From NCBI RefSeq assembly GCF_001652915.1, contig NZ_BBQI01000004.1, positions 1-64,000 of the forward strand: a DNA stretch of 64,000 nt. Reading direction: 5' to 3'. A program made the position numbers and the translations under genes. The stretch is from Cupriavidus sp. D384 (GTDB lineage: Bacteria; Pseudomonadota; Gammaproteobacteria; Burkholderiales; Burkholderiaceae). This document shows, piece after piece, positions 17,502-26,322 of this stretch; the stretch's first letter is position 1, and each line of letters begins with the position of its first letter. The notes beneath the pieces were generated by a model. That model was not told where the DNA came from. It searched no databases and was given only the letters and a program-made list of their open reading frames with translations.

Positions 17502-19025
17502 ATGACAGTCATCAAGCAAGAAGACCTCATCCAGAGCGTCGCCGACTCGCTGCAGTACATCAGCTATTACCATCCGATGGACTACATCACCAGCCTGGGC
17601 CGCGCCTATGAGCTGGAACAGAGTCCCGCCGCCAAGGACGCGATTGCCCAGATCCTGACCAACAGCCGCATGTGCGCCGAAGGCAAGCGCCCGCTGTGCC
17701 AGGACACCGGCATTGTCACGATCTTCGTCAAGGTGGGGATGGACGTGCGCTGGGACGGCGCCACCATGGGCCTGACCGAGATGATCAACGAAGGCGTGCG
17801 CCGCGGTTACACGCACCCCGACAACGTGCTGCGCGCGTCGATCGTCAGCCCGCCCGAAGGCGCCCGCAAGAACACCAAGGACAATACCCCGGCCGTGATC
17901 CACTACGAAGTGGTGCCGGGCAACAGCGTCGACATCCAGGTAGCCGCCAAGGGCGGTGGCTCGGAGAACAAGTCGAAGTTCGTGATGCTGAACCCGTCCG
18001 ACTCGATCGTCGACTGGGTGCTGAAGACCGTGCCGACGATGGGCGCCGGCTGGTGCCCGCCTGGCATGCTCGGCATCGGCATTGGCGGCACCGCCGAGAA
18101 GGCGATGGTGATGGCCAAGGAATCGCTGATGGAATCCATCGACATCCAGGACATCATCGCCCGCGGTCCGAAGGACTGGATCGAGGAAATGCGCGTCGAG
18201 CTGTACGAGAAGGTCAACGCGCTGGGCATTGGCGCGCAGGGCCTGGGCGGCCTGGCGACCGTGCTGGACGTCAAGATCATGGCATCGCCGACGCACGCCG
18301 CGTCGAAGCCCGTGGCAATGATCCCGAACTGCGCGGCCACCCGCCACGTGCACTTCACGCTGGACGGCAGCGGCCCGGCCAAGCTGGAAGCACCTGACCT
18401 GTCGGCCTGGCCGAAGGTGGAGTGGGCACCGAACACCGAAACGTCGAAGCGCGTCGACCTGAACACGCTGACGCCGGAAGAAGTGGCATCGTGGAAGCCG
18501 GGCCAGACGCTGCTGCTGAACGGCAAGATGCTGACGGGCCGCGACGCTGCGCACAAGCGCATCGCCGACATGCTGGCAAATGGGGAGAAGCTGCCGCTGG
18601 ACTTCACGAACCGCGTGATCTACTACGTGGGCCCCGTGGATCCGGTGCGCGACGAAGTGGTTGGCCCGGCCGGCCCGACGACGGCCACCCGCATGGACAA
18701 GTTCACCGAGACGATGTTGTCGCAAACCGGCCTGATCGCCATGATCGGCAAGGCCGAGCGCGGTCCGGTGGCGATCGAATCGATCCAGAAGCACAAGTCG
18801 GCCTACCTGATGGCCGTGGGCGGTGCCGCCTACCTGGTGTCGAAGGCGATTCGCGGCGCAAAGGTACTGGCCTTCGAAGACCTGGGCATGGAAGCGATCT
18901 ACGAGTTCGACGTCAAGGACATGCCGGTGACGGTGGCCGTGGACAGCTCGGGCACGTCGGTCCACAAGACCGGCCCCGCCGAGTGGCAGGCCAAGATCGG
19001 CAAGATTCCGGTCGCGGCAGCCTGA
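17502..19025 (+). CDS. fumA: Class I fumarate hydratase (iron-sulfur)
   Basis: TCA-cycle enzyme converting fumarate to malate, 507 residues, with the N-terminal catalytic and C-terminal beta domains fused as in E. coli FumA. Likely 4Fe-4S ligands are Cys66 (LCQDTG) and the cysteines in GWCPPG and IPNCAATRH. The C-terminal region has GPVDPVRDEVVGPAGPTTATRMDKF. The ATG at 17502 gives the usual MTVIKQEDLIQS start. A good terminator follows. Class I enzymes are oxygen-sensitive; whether a class II copy exists elsewhere cannot be seen here. Confidence 0.96.
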   Translation: MTVIKQEDLIQSVADSLQYISYYHPMDYITSLGRAYELEQSPAAKDAIAQILTNSRMCAEGKRPLCQDTGIVTIFVKVGMDVRWDGATMGLTEMINEGVRRGYTHPDNVLRASIVSPPEGARKNTKDNTPAVIHYEVVPGNSVDIQVAAKGGGSENKSKFVMLNPSDSIVDWVLKTVPTMGAGWCPPGMLGIGIGGTAEKAMVMAKESLMESIDIQDIIARGPKDWIEEMRVELYEKVNALGIGAQGLGGLATVLDVKIMASPTHAASKPVAMIPNCAATRHVHFTLDGSGPAKLEAPDLSAWPKVEWAPNTETSKRVDLNTLTPEEVASWKPGQTLLLNGKMLTGRDAAHKRIADMLANGEKLPLDFTNRVIYYVGPVDPVRDEVVGPAGPTTATRMDKFTETMLSQTGLIAMIGKAERGPVAIESIQKHKSAYLMAVGGAAYLVSKAIRGAKVLAFEDLGMEAIYEFDVKDMPVTVAVDSSGTSVHKTGPAEWQAKIGKIPVAAA

Positions 19026-19051
19026 TCGCCAGACTGGTCAATTGCAGTGCA

Positions 19052-19081
19052 AAGCCGGACAATTGCTGTCCGGCTTTTTTC
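19052..19081 (+). terminator. Rho-independent terminator of fumarase
   Basis: AAGCCGGAC (19052-19060) pairs with GTCCGGCTT (19068-19076) and a T-run follows. It ends just 18 bases before the murI start, so murI needs its own promoter or read-through. Confidence 0.93.
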
Positions 19082-19098
19082 ATTCCCGAGTCAAAGGC

Positions 19099-19920
19099 GT
19101 GAACCCCTCCCCCATCGGCATCTTCGATTCCGGCCTTGGCGGCCTGTCGGTCCTGCGCGAAGTGCGCGCCATGCTGCCGCACGAGTCCCTGATCTACTTT
19201 GCCGATTCGCGCTACGCACCGTACGGCGACAAGCCCGAGCGATTTGTCGAGGCCCGCACGCTGCAGGTCTGCGAATGGCTGGTGGCGCAGGGCTGCAAGG
19301 CGCTGGTGATCGCCTGCAACACGGCAACCATGCATGCCGTGCAGACCCTGCGCGAGCGCCTGGCCGTGCCGATCATCGGCGTGGAGCCGGGGCTCAAACC
19401 CGCGGCATCGATGAGCCAGAGCAAGGTGGTGGGCGTACTGGCCACCGCCAACACGCTCAAGAGCGCCAAGTTCAACCGGCTGCTGACAGCGCTGTCGCAC
19501 GAAAGCCGGTACCTGTGCGCGGCCGGTCACGGGCTGGTATCGCTGATCGAACAGGGCGACGTGTCGGGTCCGGCGATTCGCGAGAAGCTCGACGCCTACC
19601 TGCGGCCGATGCTCGACGCCGGTGCCGACACCCTGGTGCTGGGCTGCACGCACTACCCTTTCCTGTCGGAGACCATCCGCGACATGGTCGGGAGCCGGCT
19701 GACGCTGATCGACACCGGCACGGCCATCGCGCGCCAGCTGGCCCGCAAGCTTGCCGAGTTCGGCCTGGCGGCCAGCCCCGATGCCGCGCCGGCCGTGCGC
19801 TACCTGTCGACCAAGGACGCCACCCATCTGCGCGAGATGGCGTGGGCGCTGCTGCAGGTGGAGGCCGGCGCCGAGACGGTGGTCATCGAACCGGCACCCG
19901 CGATCGACGCTACTGAATAA
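19099..19920 (+). CDS. murI: Glutamate racemase
   Basis: Cytoplasmic enzyme making D-glutamate for peptidoglycan, 273 residues. The catalytic cysteine pair is Cys73 (IACNTAT) and Cys183 (LGCTHYPF). The N-terminal IGIFDSGLGGLSVLREV and the YFADSRYAPYG motif are family hallmarks. The start is a GTG at 19099 (MNPSPIGIFDSG); extending upstream would run into the terminator. Its last 11 bases overlap the end of the convergent ATPase gene. Confidence 0.96.
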   Translation: MNPSPIGIFDSGLGGLSVLREVRAMLPHESLIYFADSRYAPYGDKPERFVEARTLQVCEWLVAQGCKALVIACNTATMHAVQTLRERLAVPIIGVEPGLKPAASMSQSKVVGVLATANTLKSAKFNRLLTALSHESRYLCAAGHGLVSLIEQGDVSGPAIREKLDAYLRPMLDAGADTLVLGCTHYPFLSETIRDMVGSRLTLIDTGTAIARQLARKLAEFGLAASPDAAPAVRYLSTKDATHLREMAWALLQVEAGAETVVIEPAPAIDATE

Positions 19921-22225
19921 ACCCTACCGGCTTGTGATGCCGCACCTCGGGCTTCACGGAATGTTCCTGGCGCAACTGGGCCAGGAACTCGTCGGGCGTC
20001 AGCGCCTCGCCCAGCACCACTGACTGGCGCTTCACCGTAGCGAAATCGCCAGGTGTCAGGCAATCCATGCCGTCGAGATCGCGCCGGATGGCATCCGTCA
20101 TGCGCCCGGTATCGCCATCGAGCGCCTCGTCGACGAACATCGTCTCGCGCTGCGCAGGCTTGAGCGGCAGAAAGCGGATCTTGAACGAAAACCGCCGCAG
20201 TGCAGCCTCGTCGATACGGTCGAACAGGTTCGTCGTGCAGACGAAGATGCCGTTGAAACGCTCCATCCCCTGCAGCATCTCGTTGACTTCCGACACCTCG
20301 TAATTGCGCACCGCCTGCTGGCGGCTCTGCATGAAACTGTCGGCCTCGTCGAGCAGCAGCACCGCGCCGTCCTCCTCGGCCCGCGCGAACATGGCCGCAA
20401 TCTGCTGCTCGGTCTCGCCCACGTACTTGCTCATCAGGTCAGAGGCGCGCCGGATCATCAGCGGCAGGTCCAGCGCCGCCGCGATATGCTCGGCCAGCGC
20501 GGTCTTGCCGGTACCGGGCGGCCCATAGAAACACAGCGTGCCGCGCTGGCGCGCACCCAGCGCCTGCACGATCTTGTCCACCGCGTAGCGCGTTTCCAGA
20601 TTCAGGTTGTCCAGCCGGTAATGGGTCACCACCGGGCGCGCCTCGACCTCGGGACGCAGACCCATCGCGCGGTCGGCATGTTCGAGCTGGCGCAGGATCA
20701 GCGCCTCGACCGGTTCATCGACATCGGGCCGCGCAAGTTCGACGAATCGCGCGGCCGATTGCACCTGTGCCGGTGTCAGCGTCTTTCGCGCCGCCAGCGT
20801 CGCCACGAACGCATCGCTGACCGCCAGGCTCCCAAGATGCTTGCGGATAATGTTCTCGCGCACCTGAGGTGGCGGAATCTTCAGTTCGAGGTGGAACTGG
20901 AAGCGCCGCAGATAGGCCGGATCGATCTGCCGGATCGAATTCGATATCCAGATCACGGGCACCGGGTTCTGCTCCAGCGTCTGGTTGACCCACGCCTTGC
21001 CATTGACGGAAGCGCGCGTGTCTTCCTGGCCAAACAGGCTCATCAGTTCGCGCGCGCTGCCGGGGAACACGTCCTCGACCTCGTCGAACAGCAGTGCCGT
21101 GCGCGGCCGCCCGCGCAGGAAGGCCTGCGACACCTGCAACGACCGGTATCGATCCTTGCCCGACAGGCTGTTGCCATCGCGGTCGAAGCAGTCCACTTCA
21201 TACAGTTCGCAACCGGCTTCGCGCGCCACCAGCCGCGCAAACTCGGTCTTGCCAGTGCCGGGCGGCCCGTAGATCAGCACGTTCACGCCCGAGGCGTTCT
21301 GGCGCGTGGCGTTGCCAAGCAAGGCCGTCAGATAGCGGGCATCGGTCTCGACATGCGGGTAGTCGGCGGTGCCCAGCGTGGGCGGCGCGGCGGGCCGCGT
21401 GAAGACCGCCATCATCTCGGCCTCGCTGGCGTAGTTGCCCAGCAGCACGTGCAGCAGACGGTCGGACAGGCGCATCAGGTCGCCCAGGTCCGTCACACTG
21501 TTTTCCGGCAGCGGCTGTTCGATCAGGTTCAGCGTCTCCAGGCGCGATCCCGGCCGCAGCGACGCCGCGATATCGCCTGGGCTGGCAGCGGTCAGGCCAG
21601 CCAGGATCTGAAACGCTTCCTGGCTGTGCGCAACCTTGCAGTCGACCATCACCGCGCGCAGGTCGCGCTTGTACTTGGCAAGCGCCGCGTAGAGCAGCAG
21701 CTTGCGCTCGTGCTCGGGCAGGTTCAGCACGTGGCTGAGCATGTCGATATTGCGCACCAGCAGCACGCGCTCGCCATCCAGCCGCGCCGCAATCGCGGCC
21801 GACGATGCGGCAAACACCGCGAACATGTCCTTGGCGTGATGCTTGACGTATTCGTCCAGATAGTAAAACAGCGCGCTTTCGTCGAAAGCACTGTTCCACT
21901 GGCCGTGGCGCTCCAGGAAATCCTCGGGCGACAGGCGCGAAGCGCCCTTCCACGCAGGCATGTCGGCGCAACGCGCGGACAGGAAGCGCTGCACGCGCAG
22001 CACCACGCCGTACGGCCACACCATTTCCTGCGCGCTGACGGTCAGCACGTCATTGATATTGCTGCGCAGGTTGAAGCGCGGCCCGAGCGCGCAGACCACG
22101 CGCAGCGCAAACTGGGCGCACATCCAGTCGAGCGCCGAAGTGCCCACCGTGCCGGACGATGCGCGCAGCAGCGTGCTGCGGTCGTCCATCATGCGGTCGT
22201 CTTCAGCAAAACGGGTGAAATCCAT
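19910..22225 (-). CDS. Double AAA+ ATPase of unknown role
   Basis: A 771-residue protein with a long N-terminal domain (about 1-300, no match recognised) and two AAA modules. Module 1 has Walker A GPPGTGKT (320-327) and Walker B ALLFDEVED (377-385). Module 2 has Walker A GPPGTGKT (568-575), the pore-like segment MSKYVGETEQQ and Walker B VLLLDEADS (622-630), followed by a sensor CTTNLFDRIDEAALRRF. The tandem arrangement recalls Cdc48/FtsH-class unfoldases, but there is no protease domain. The N-terminal region contains a LVRNIDMLSHVLNLPEHERKLLLYAAL segment. No operon partner is visible. Function unknown. Confidence 0.85.
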   Translation of the reverse strand: MDFTRFAEDDRMMDDRSTLLRASSGTVGTSALDWMCAQFALRVVCALGPRFNLRSNINDVLTVSAQEMVWPYGVVLRVQRFLSARCADMPAWKGASRLSPEDFLERHGQWNSAFDESALFYYLDEYVKHHAKDMFAVFAASSAAIAARLDGERVLLVRNIDMLSHVLNLPEHERKLLLYAALAKYKRDLRAVMVDCKVAHSQEAFQILAGLTAASPGDIAASLRPGSRLETLNLIEQPLPENSVTDLGDLMRLSDRLLHVLLGNYASEAEMMAVFTRPAAPPTLGTADYPHVETDARYLTALLGNATRQNASGVNVLIYGPPGTGKTEFARLVAREAGCELYEVDCFDRDGNSLSGKDRYRSLQVSQAFLRGRPRTALLFDEVEDVFPGSARELMSLFGQEDTRASVNGKAWVNQTLEQNPVPVIWISNSIRQIDPAYLRRFQFHLELKIPPPQVRENIIRKHLGSLAVSDAFVATLAARKTLTPAQVQSAARFVELARPDVDEPVEALILRQLEHADRAMGLRPEVEARPVVTHYRLDNLNLETRYAVDKIVQALGARQRGTLCFYGPPGTGKTALAEHIAAALDLPLMIRRASDLMSKYVGETEQQIAAMFARAEEDGAVLLLDEADSFMQSRQQAVRNYEVSEVNEMLQGMERFNGIFVCTTNLFDRIDEAALRRFSFKIRFLPLKPAQRETMFVDEALDGDTGRMTDAIRRDLDGMDCLTPGDFATVKRQSVVLGEALTPDEFLAQLRQEHSVKPEVRHHKPVGFIQ

Positions 22226-22453
22226 GGCTGGTTCCCTTCGCACGGGGCGCGGGGCGTCCGGACCGCGGGGATCGCCTGGCCTGTGCCGTGTCTGCCGCTA
22301 ACTTGGGATTTCTAATAATCGTAGCGCGGATTTCCGCAGGTGGGGCATTGGCGGCATGCTGTCGCGCGTTCTGCCCCACGTAACGCCGGATCGACATCCT
22401 CCCCGCATTGCTGCGAACTCCGCAATGAAGCAGACGCAGAATATCCTCACGCA

Positions 22454-22468
22454 TTGCACAATGTGCAA
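22454..22468. promoter_or_regulatory. Palindrome TTGCACA-A-TGTGCAA
   Basis: A perfect inverted repeat with a single central base, ending 2 bases before the Fur box. It looks like a dimeric helix-turn-helix regulator site; the regulator is not identifiable here. Confidence 0.5.
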
Positions 22469-22470
22469 CA

Positions 22471-22489
22471 AATAAGAATCATTATCGTT
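22471..22489 (+). promoter_or_regulatory. Fur box upstream of tonB unit
   Basis: AATAAGAATCATTATCGTT matches the core of the Fur consensus (GATAATGATAATCATTATC) at 14 of 16 aligned positions. Iron-loaded Fur should repress the tonB transcript from here. Confidence 0.85.
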
Positions 22490-22578
22490 TATACTGTCCT
22501 GCTGATACGCTGCCCAAGAGTGGCGCTCCCCCTGTAACCGGTTTCTAGACAGCTGTGTTTCTTTGGAGCGTTATCATC

Positions 22579-22644
22579 ATGGAATTGCTATTGAGCCTGC
22601 TGGTTGGATGTGGAATCTCGCTGATCCTGTTCTACCGCAAGTGA
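22579..22644 (+). CDS. 21-residue hydrophobic peptide ORF
   Basis: A tiny frame from ATG 22579 to TGA 22644 with GGAG about 10 bases upstream. It encodes 21 residues: MELLLSLLVGCG, then a hydrophobic stretch, ending FYRK. That is one transmembrane span with a basic end, like other very small membrane proteins. It sits between the Fur box and tonB, 35 bases before the tonB start, so it would be iron-regulated if translated. Family unknown. Confidence 0.5.
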   Translation: MELLLSLLVGCGISLILFYRK

Positions 22645-22679
22645 TTGCGCCGCGAGGCCGGACACCTGTCGTTCCTCTC

Positions 22680-23336
22680 ATGTTCGATCAACGATTTTTG
22701 AAGATCACCGTTGCGGTCCTGCTGTTCCACGTCGGACTGCTGTATTTGATCCAGAGCGGGCTGGCCCGCAAGATGACGGAAGCCGTCATCGCCCCTGAAA
22801 TCATCGCCCGCATCATCCCGATGGAGCAGCCGAAGCCTGAGCCGCCCGCCCCCGAACCGCCCAAGGCACAACCTACGCCGCCCAAGCAGGTCAAAGTGGT
22901 AACGCCACGTCCGACGCCGCCCAAGCCGCAGCCGACGCCGGCACCGGTTGCCAACCTGCCGCCAACACCGAACGCCATCGAGGCGCCGCCTGCTCCGCCC
23001 GCGCCACCTGCACCGGAGCCGCCCGCGCCGCCGCCGGCCGCCACCAATGCGGCACCGCGTGCTGTCGGGATCGGTGAAATGGCATGCTCGCAACCCGCGC
23101 CGGTGTATCCGCGGCAGTCGCAACGCATGGGCGAGACCGGTACTGCCGTGATCCGTCTGAATTTCGACGATACCGGCAAGGTCGTGAAGGCCGTGGTGTC
23201 GAAGACCAGCGGGTCCGATCGCCTTGACGATGCCGCGCTGACCGCCGCCAAGGCGATCCGCTGCAAGCCGTACATGGAGAACGGCCGCGCCATGGCCGCC
23301 ACCGCGCAGCAACCGATCAAATTCGAGCTGAACTGA
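22680..23336 (+). CDS. tonB: TonB energy-transducing protein
   Basis: Periplasm-spanning protein (218 residues) that passes proton-motive energy from ExbBD to outer-membrane siderophore and heme receptors. It has an N-terminal anchor (FLKITVAVLLFHVGLLYLI), a Pro-rich spacer with Lys-Pro and Glu-Pro runs (about 45-125) and a C-terminal domain with PVYPRQSQRMGETGTAVIRLNFDDTGKV. The ATG at 22680 gives the usual short cytoplasmic start before the anchor; the longer frame reads through the tiny upstream ORF. It leads a tonB-exbB-exbD operon behind a Fur box. Confidence 0.95.
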   Translation: MFDQRFLKITVAVLLFHVGLLYLIQSGLARKMTEAVIAPEIIARIIPMEQPKPEPPAPEPPKAQPTPPKQVKVVTPRPTPPKPQPTPAPVANLPPTPNAIEAPPAPPAPPAPEPPAPPPAATNAAPRAVGIGEMACSQPAPVYPRQSQRMGETGTAVIRLNFDDTGKVVKAVVSKTSGSDRLDDAALTAAKAIRCKPYMENGRAMAATAQQPIKFELN

Positions 23337-23386
23337 TTTCCCGGAATTTTCCGATACCCTAAACACTGACACTTTCAGGAACCACC

Positions 23387-24118
23387 ATGCAGGACCTCGG
23401 ACTCTCCCACCTCTGGTCGCAAGGCGATTTCGTCATGCGCGCGACCGCCATCATTCTGCTGATCATGTCGCTGCTGTCGTGGATCGTGATTCTCACCAAG
23501 GCGTGGGATCTGGTTCGCCTCAAGAAGATGGCGCACGGCGCGGAAAAGCGCTTCTGGCACTCGGACGACTTCGACCACGCGCTCGACACGCTGGGCGCCA
23601 GCGACGCCAACCCGTTCCGCACGCTGGCCGTCACCGGCAAGGAAGCCGCCCAGCACCATCGCGCCAGCCAGCCGCAACTGCATGACGCACTGGACATTTC
23701 CGACTGGCTGACCCGCTCGCTGAAGAGCTCGATCGACGAAGCCGTTGCACGCATGCAGTCGGGCCTGGCCGTACTGGCCTCGGTGGGTTCCACGGCACCG
23801 TTCGTGGGTCTGTTCGGCACCGTGTGGGGCATCTATCACGCCCTGATCGGCATCGGCGCCTCGGGCGTGCCCACCATCGACAAGGTGGCCGGCCCCGTCG
23901 GCGAGGCCCTGATCATGACTGCCTTCGGCCTGGCCGTGGCCATTCCTGCCGTGCTGGGCTACAACGCCCTGAGCCGCGGCAACAAGGGCGTGATCAGCAA
24001 GCTGAACCGCTTCGCGCACGACCTGCACGCCTACTTCGTGACCGGCGCCCGCGTGCGTCCGACCTCCGCCAACCGCGCCAGCGACGATGCGTCGATGCGC
24101 TTGGCCGTCAAGAACTAA
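23387..24118 (+). CDS. exbB: ExbB proton-channel subunit
   Basis: Inner-membrane MotA/TolQ/ExbB-family protein of 243 residues. It forms the pentameric channel that energises TonB. Three transmembrane segments are visible (ATAIILLIMSLLSWIVILTKAW; VLASVGSTAPFVGLFGTVWGIYHAL; MTAFGLAVAIPAVLGYNAL). The family signature STAPFVGLFGTVWGI is intact. It lies 50 bases after tonB and 35 before exbD. Confidence 0.97.
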   Translation: MQDLGLSHLWSQGDFVMRATAIILLIMSLLSWIVILTKAWDLVRLKKMAHGAEKRFWHSDDFDHALDTLGASDANPFRTLAVTGKEAAQHHRASQPQLHDALDISDWLTRSLKSSIDEAVARMQSGLAVLASVGSTAPFVGLFGTVWGIYHALIGIGASGVPTIDKVAGPVGEALIMTAFGLAVAIPAVLGYNALSRGNKGVISKLNRFAHDLHAYFVTGARVRPTSANRASDDASMRLAVKN

Positions 24119-24153
24119 GCGCTGCTTCGCGCAAGCGCCTGAAGGAAAGCATC

Positions 24154-24567
<414 letters not shown>

Positions 24568-24613
24568 GCCGGCGTCAGCCAGTTCTTGCCGACCGCTTCG
24601 TTTTGGCAGCAAT

Positions 24614-24637
24614 AAGGGCACCTTCGGGTGCCCTTTT
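24614..24637 (+). terminator. Terminator of tonB-exbBD operon
   Basis: AAGGGCACC pairs with GGTGCCCTT around TTCG, followed by TT. Confidence 0.9.
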
Positions 24638-24737
24638 GCATTGGTAAGCGCGACTGCATCGGGCATCGTGAGCTGTCTTGCTTGTCCATCCCGGCAACGA
24701 TTGCGTCACAGATGTAACTTCATGCGAAGAGGCTTGT

Positions 24738-24756
24738 AATGATAACGGTTCTCATT
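24738..24756 (+). promoter_or_regulatory. Fur box upstream of hemP
   Basis: AATGATAACGGTTCTCATT is a good Fur-type site (GATAATGATAATCATTATC family) 95 bases before hemP. Confidence 0.8.
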
Positions 24757-24851
24757 TAAGATCCTCTCATCGTGATTCGCAGCACGCGGATCGAGCAGAT
24801 ATCCACCTTCCGTCGCCAGACGGAACATCGGAACTTCGAACGGAGAAGACC

Positions 24852-25199
24852 ATGAGCACCCTGAGCCTGCCGCTGTCGCAACCGCGTGAAGTCACGCGCC
24901 GCCGTCTGTCCCTGCGCCGCGTGGAGGTTGCCCCGCAGGCGCGCCGCGACACGGCTGCTACTGCGTCCGGCGCTCCGTCGACGGCCTCGTCCGCGCTGGA
25001 ATCGGTCAAGTCGGCGGTCGCCGCCCTACCCGCGCGCCTGGAAGCGCTGATGCGCCAGACGCCGGCCAACACTACCGACACGCCCGCCGTGCCGCTCGAG
25101 GCGATCATGCAAGGGGCCACGACGCTGCCGATCCTGCATAACGGCGATGTTTATACGCTGCGCGTCACGCGCTACGGCAAGCTGATCCTGACCAAGTAA
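24852..25199 (+). CDS. hemP: Hemin uptake protein HemP
   Basis: Small cytoplasmic protein of 115 residues. The C-terminal 33 residues carry the HemP signature (LEAIMQGATTLPILHNGDVY, then LRVTRYGKLILTK). The first 80 residues are Ala/Arg-rich and specific to this group, making it longer than typical HemP (about 60 residues). In related betaproteobacteria HemP is Fur-regulated and helps express heme-receptor genes. The Fur box upstream and the adjacent TonB system agree with that. No heme receptor gene follows in this window. Confidence 0.9.
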   Translation: MSTLSLPLSQPREVTRRRLSLRRVEVAPQARRDTAATASGAPSTASSALESVKSAVAALPARLEALMRQTPANTTDTPAVPLEAIMQGATTLPILHNGDVYTLRVTRYGKLILTK

Positions 25200-25354
25200 C
25201 AGGAAAAGCAGCGGATTCTTCTGTAAAGACTTTTGTGGGGACCACCCGTCCAACGGGTGTTCGGCAGTAGCCAGACGATCGGATTCCCCTGTCAGGCAAA
25301 CATTCCAGACCCTTTGCCTGAACGGCCGATGCCAGCCATGCCACTTTTTATACC

Positions 25355-25386
25355 GCCCCGCAGGCGTTGCGCCTGCGGGGCTTTTT
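25355..25386 (+). terminator. Terminator after hemP
   Basis: An 11-bp perfect stem GCCCCGCAGGC/GCCTGCGGGGC with a GTTGC loop and a T-run. It lies 155 bases after hemP, so the transcript has a long 3' tail. Confidence 0.9.
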
Positions 25387-25426
25387 GCTTCCTGTCAGCG
25401 CGTTGGCGCCTGGGAGCAACGGGGGG

Positions 25427-25834
25427 TCAGATACCCAGTGCGGCGATGCCGGCGCGGGCAATCTGCGCGTCTTCGGTCGACTTCACGCCGGACACGCCAA
25501 CCGCACCCACCACCTGGTTGTTCACCACGATGGGCACGCCGCCTTCCAGCATGCCTTGCAGCACCGGCGCCGTCATGAACGAGTAGCGGCCATTGTTGAT
25601 CATGTCTTCGTAGATCTTCGATTCGCGACGGCCCAGCGACGCCGTGCGCGCCTTTTCCGTGGCGATGTAGGCCGAGATCGGGGCGACGCCATCCAGGCGA
25701 ATCGAGCCGAGCGGATGACCACCGTCGTCGACAACCACGATCGTGACAGCCCAGTTGTTTGCCGTGGCTTCGGCCTCGGCGGCGACCAGCACCTTCTTCA
25801 CGTCGTCAGCCGTCAGTACGGTCTTTTGCTGCAT
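25427..25834 (-). CDS. GlcG/HbpS-family protein
   Basis: A 135-residue single-domain protein of the GlcG/HbpS family. The usual features are a VVDDGGHPLGSIRLDGV segment, PISAYIATEKARTA, and the C-terminal PIVVNNQVVGAVGVSGVKSTEDAQIARAGI. Some members (HbpS) bind heme or act in heme stress; others sit with glycolate genes. It is convergent with hemP, so a heme link is suggestive but not shown. The start at 25834 is preferred because an AGAGAGG ribosome-binding site precedes it. Confidence 0.92.
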   Translation of the reverse strand: MQQKTVLTADDVKKVLVAAEAEATANNWAVTIVVVDDGGHPLGSIRLDGVAPISAYIATEKARTASLGRRESKIYEDMINNGRYSFMTAPVLQGMLEGGVPIVVNNQVVGAVGVSGVKSTEDAQIARAGIAALGI

Positions 25835-25992
25835 ACCTCTCTCCATCGTTCAGGGTTGAGGCTGCAGTATATCGCGCCCCTCTACCGCGAAATGACGTAA
25901 TCCGCGCCTTTCGGAGGTGAAACTGCTTCACCTTCGCAAGGCTTGACGGTCATGTTACGAAGGGTCCGCACCCTGGACGCCGGAAACGTAAA

Positions 25993-26023
25993 GGCCCGCG
26001 ATATCGTGGCGATACCGCGGGCC
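25993..26023 (-). terminator. Terminator after repeat-protein gene
   Basis: GGCCCGCG pairs with CGCGGGCC around a 15-base loop. On the minus strand TTTACGTTT follows. It lies just beyond the stop at 26056. Confidence 0.6.
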
Positions 26024-26055
26024 CTTGCCTGGCTGTCGGGTTGCCTGCTGTCGGA

Positions 26056-26322
26056 TCAGGCGCCGTCGCTGAATGCGTCGCGGCGGTCGTTGACCCGCGC
26101 CCCATCCGAATACACATCGCGCGGGCCGGCCACGCGCGCACCATCGGTGTAGACATCCCGATTGGTGATACGGGCGCCATCGGTGTAGACATCACGCGTG
26201 TCCACAGCCCGTTGGCCGCCGCTGTAGATGTCGTACTTGACCGGTGCAGCGAACACCGATGTCGAGAGCGCGGCCAGCGCGCCAATTGCGGCCATAGCCG
26301 CCAGACGTTGTTTGAGAGCCAT
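26056..26322 (-). CDS. Secreted protein of RDVYTDGAR repeats
   Basis: An 88-residue protein with a Sec signal peptide (to about SVFAAP). The mature part is almost entirely repeats of about 12-13 residues: YDIYSGGQRAVDT, RDVYTDGARITN, RDVYTDGARVAGP, RDVYSDGARVNDR, RDAFSDGA. The Asp and Tyr residues keep their positions. The pattern resembles a metal- or sugar-binding repeat, but I recognise no family. Its own terminator follows. Confidence 0.75.
   Translation of the reverse strand: MALKQRLAAMAAIGALAALSTSVFAAPVKYDIYSGGQRAVDTRDVYTDGARITNRDVYTDGARVAGPRDVYSDGARVNDRRDAFSDGA

Larger units (their letters stand above)
22226..22578 (+). other. Regulatory gap upstream of tonB unit
   Basis: About 350 bases without a gene. 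The left part is unremarkable. The right part carries a 15-base palindrome and a Fur box (listed separately), then a ribosome-binding site GGAG at 22565-22568 for the tiny ORF. Confidence 0.6.

Noticed and set aside
20486..22315. Long plus-strand frame opposite the AAA ATPase
   Set aside because: Mirror of a gene with clear Walker motifs on the other strand.
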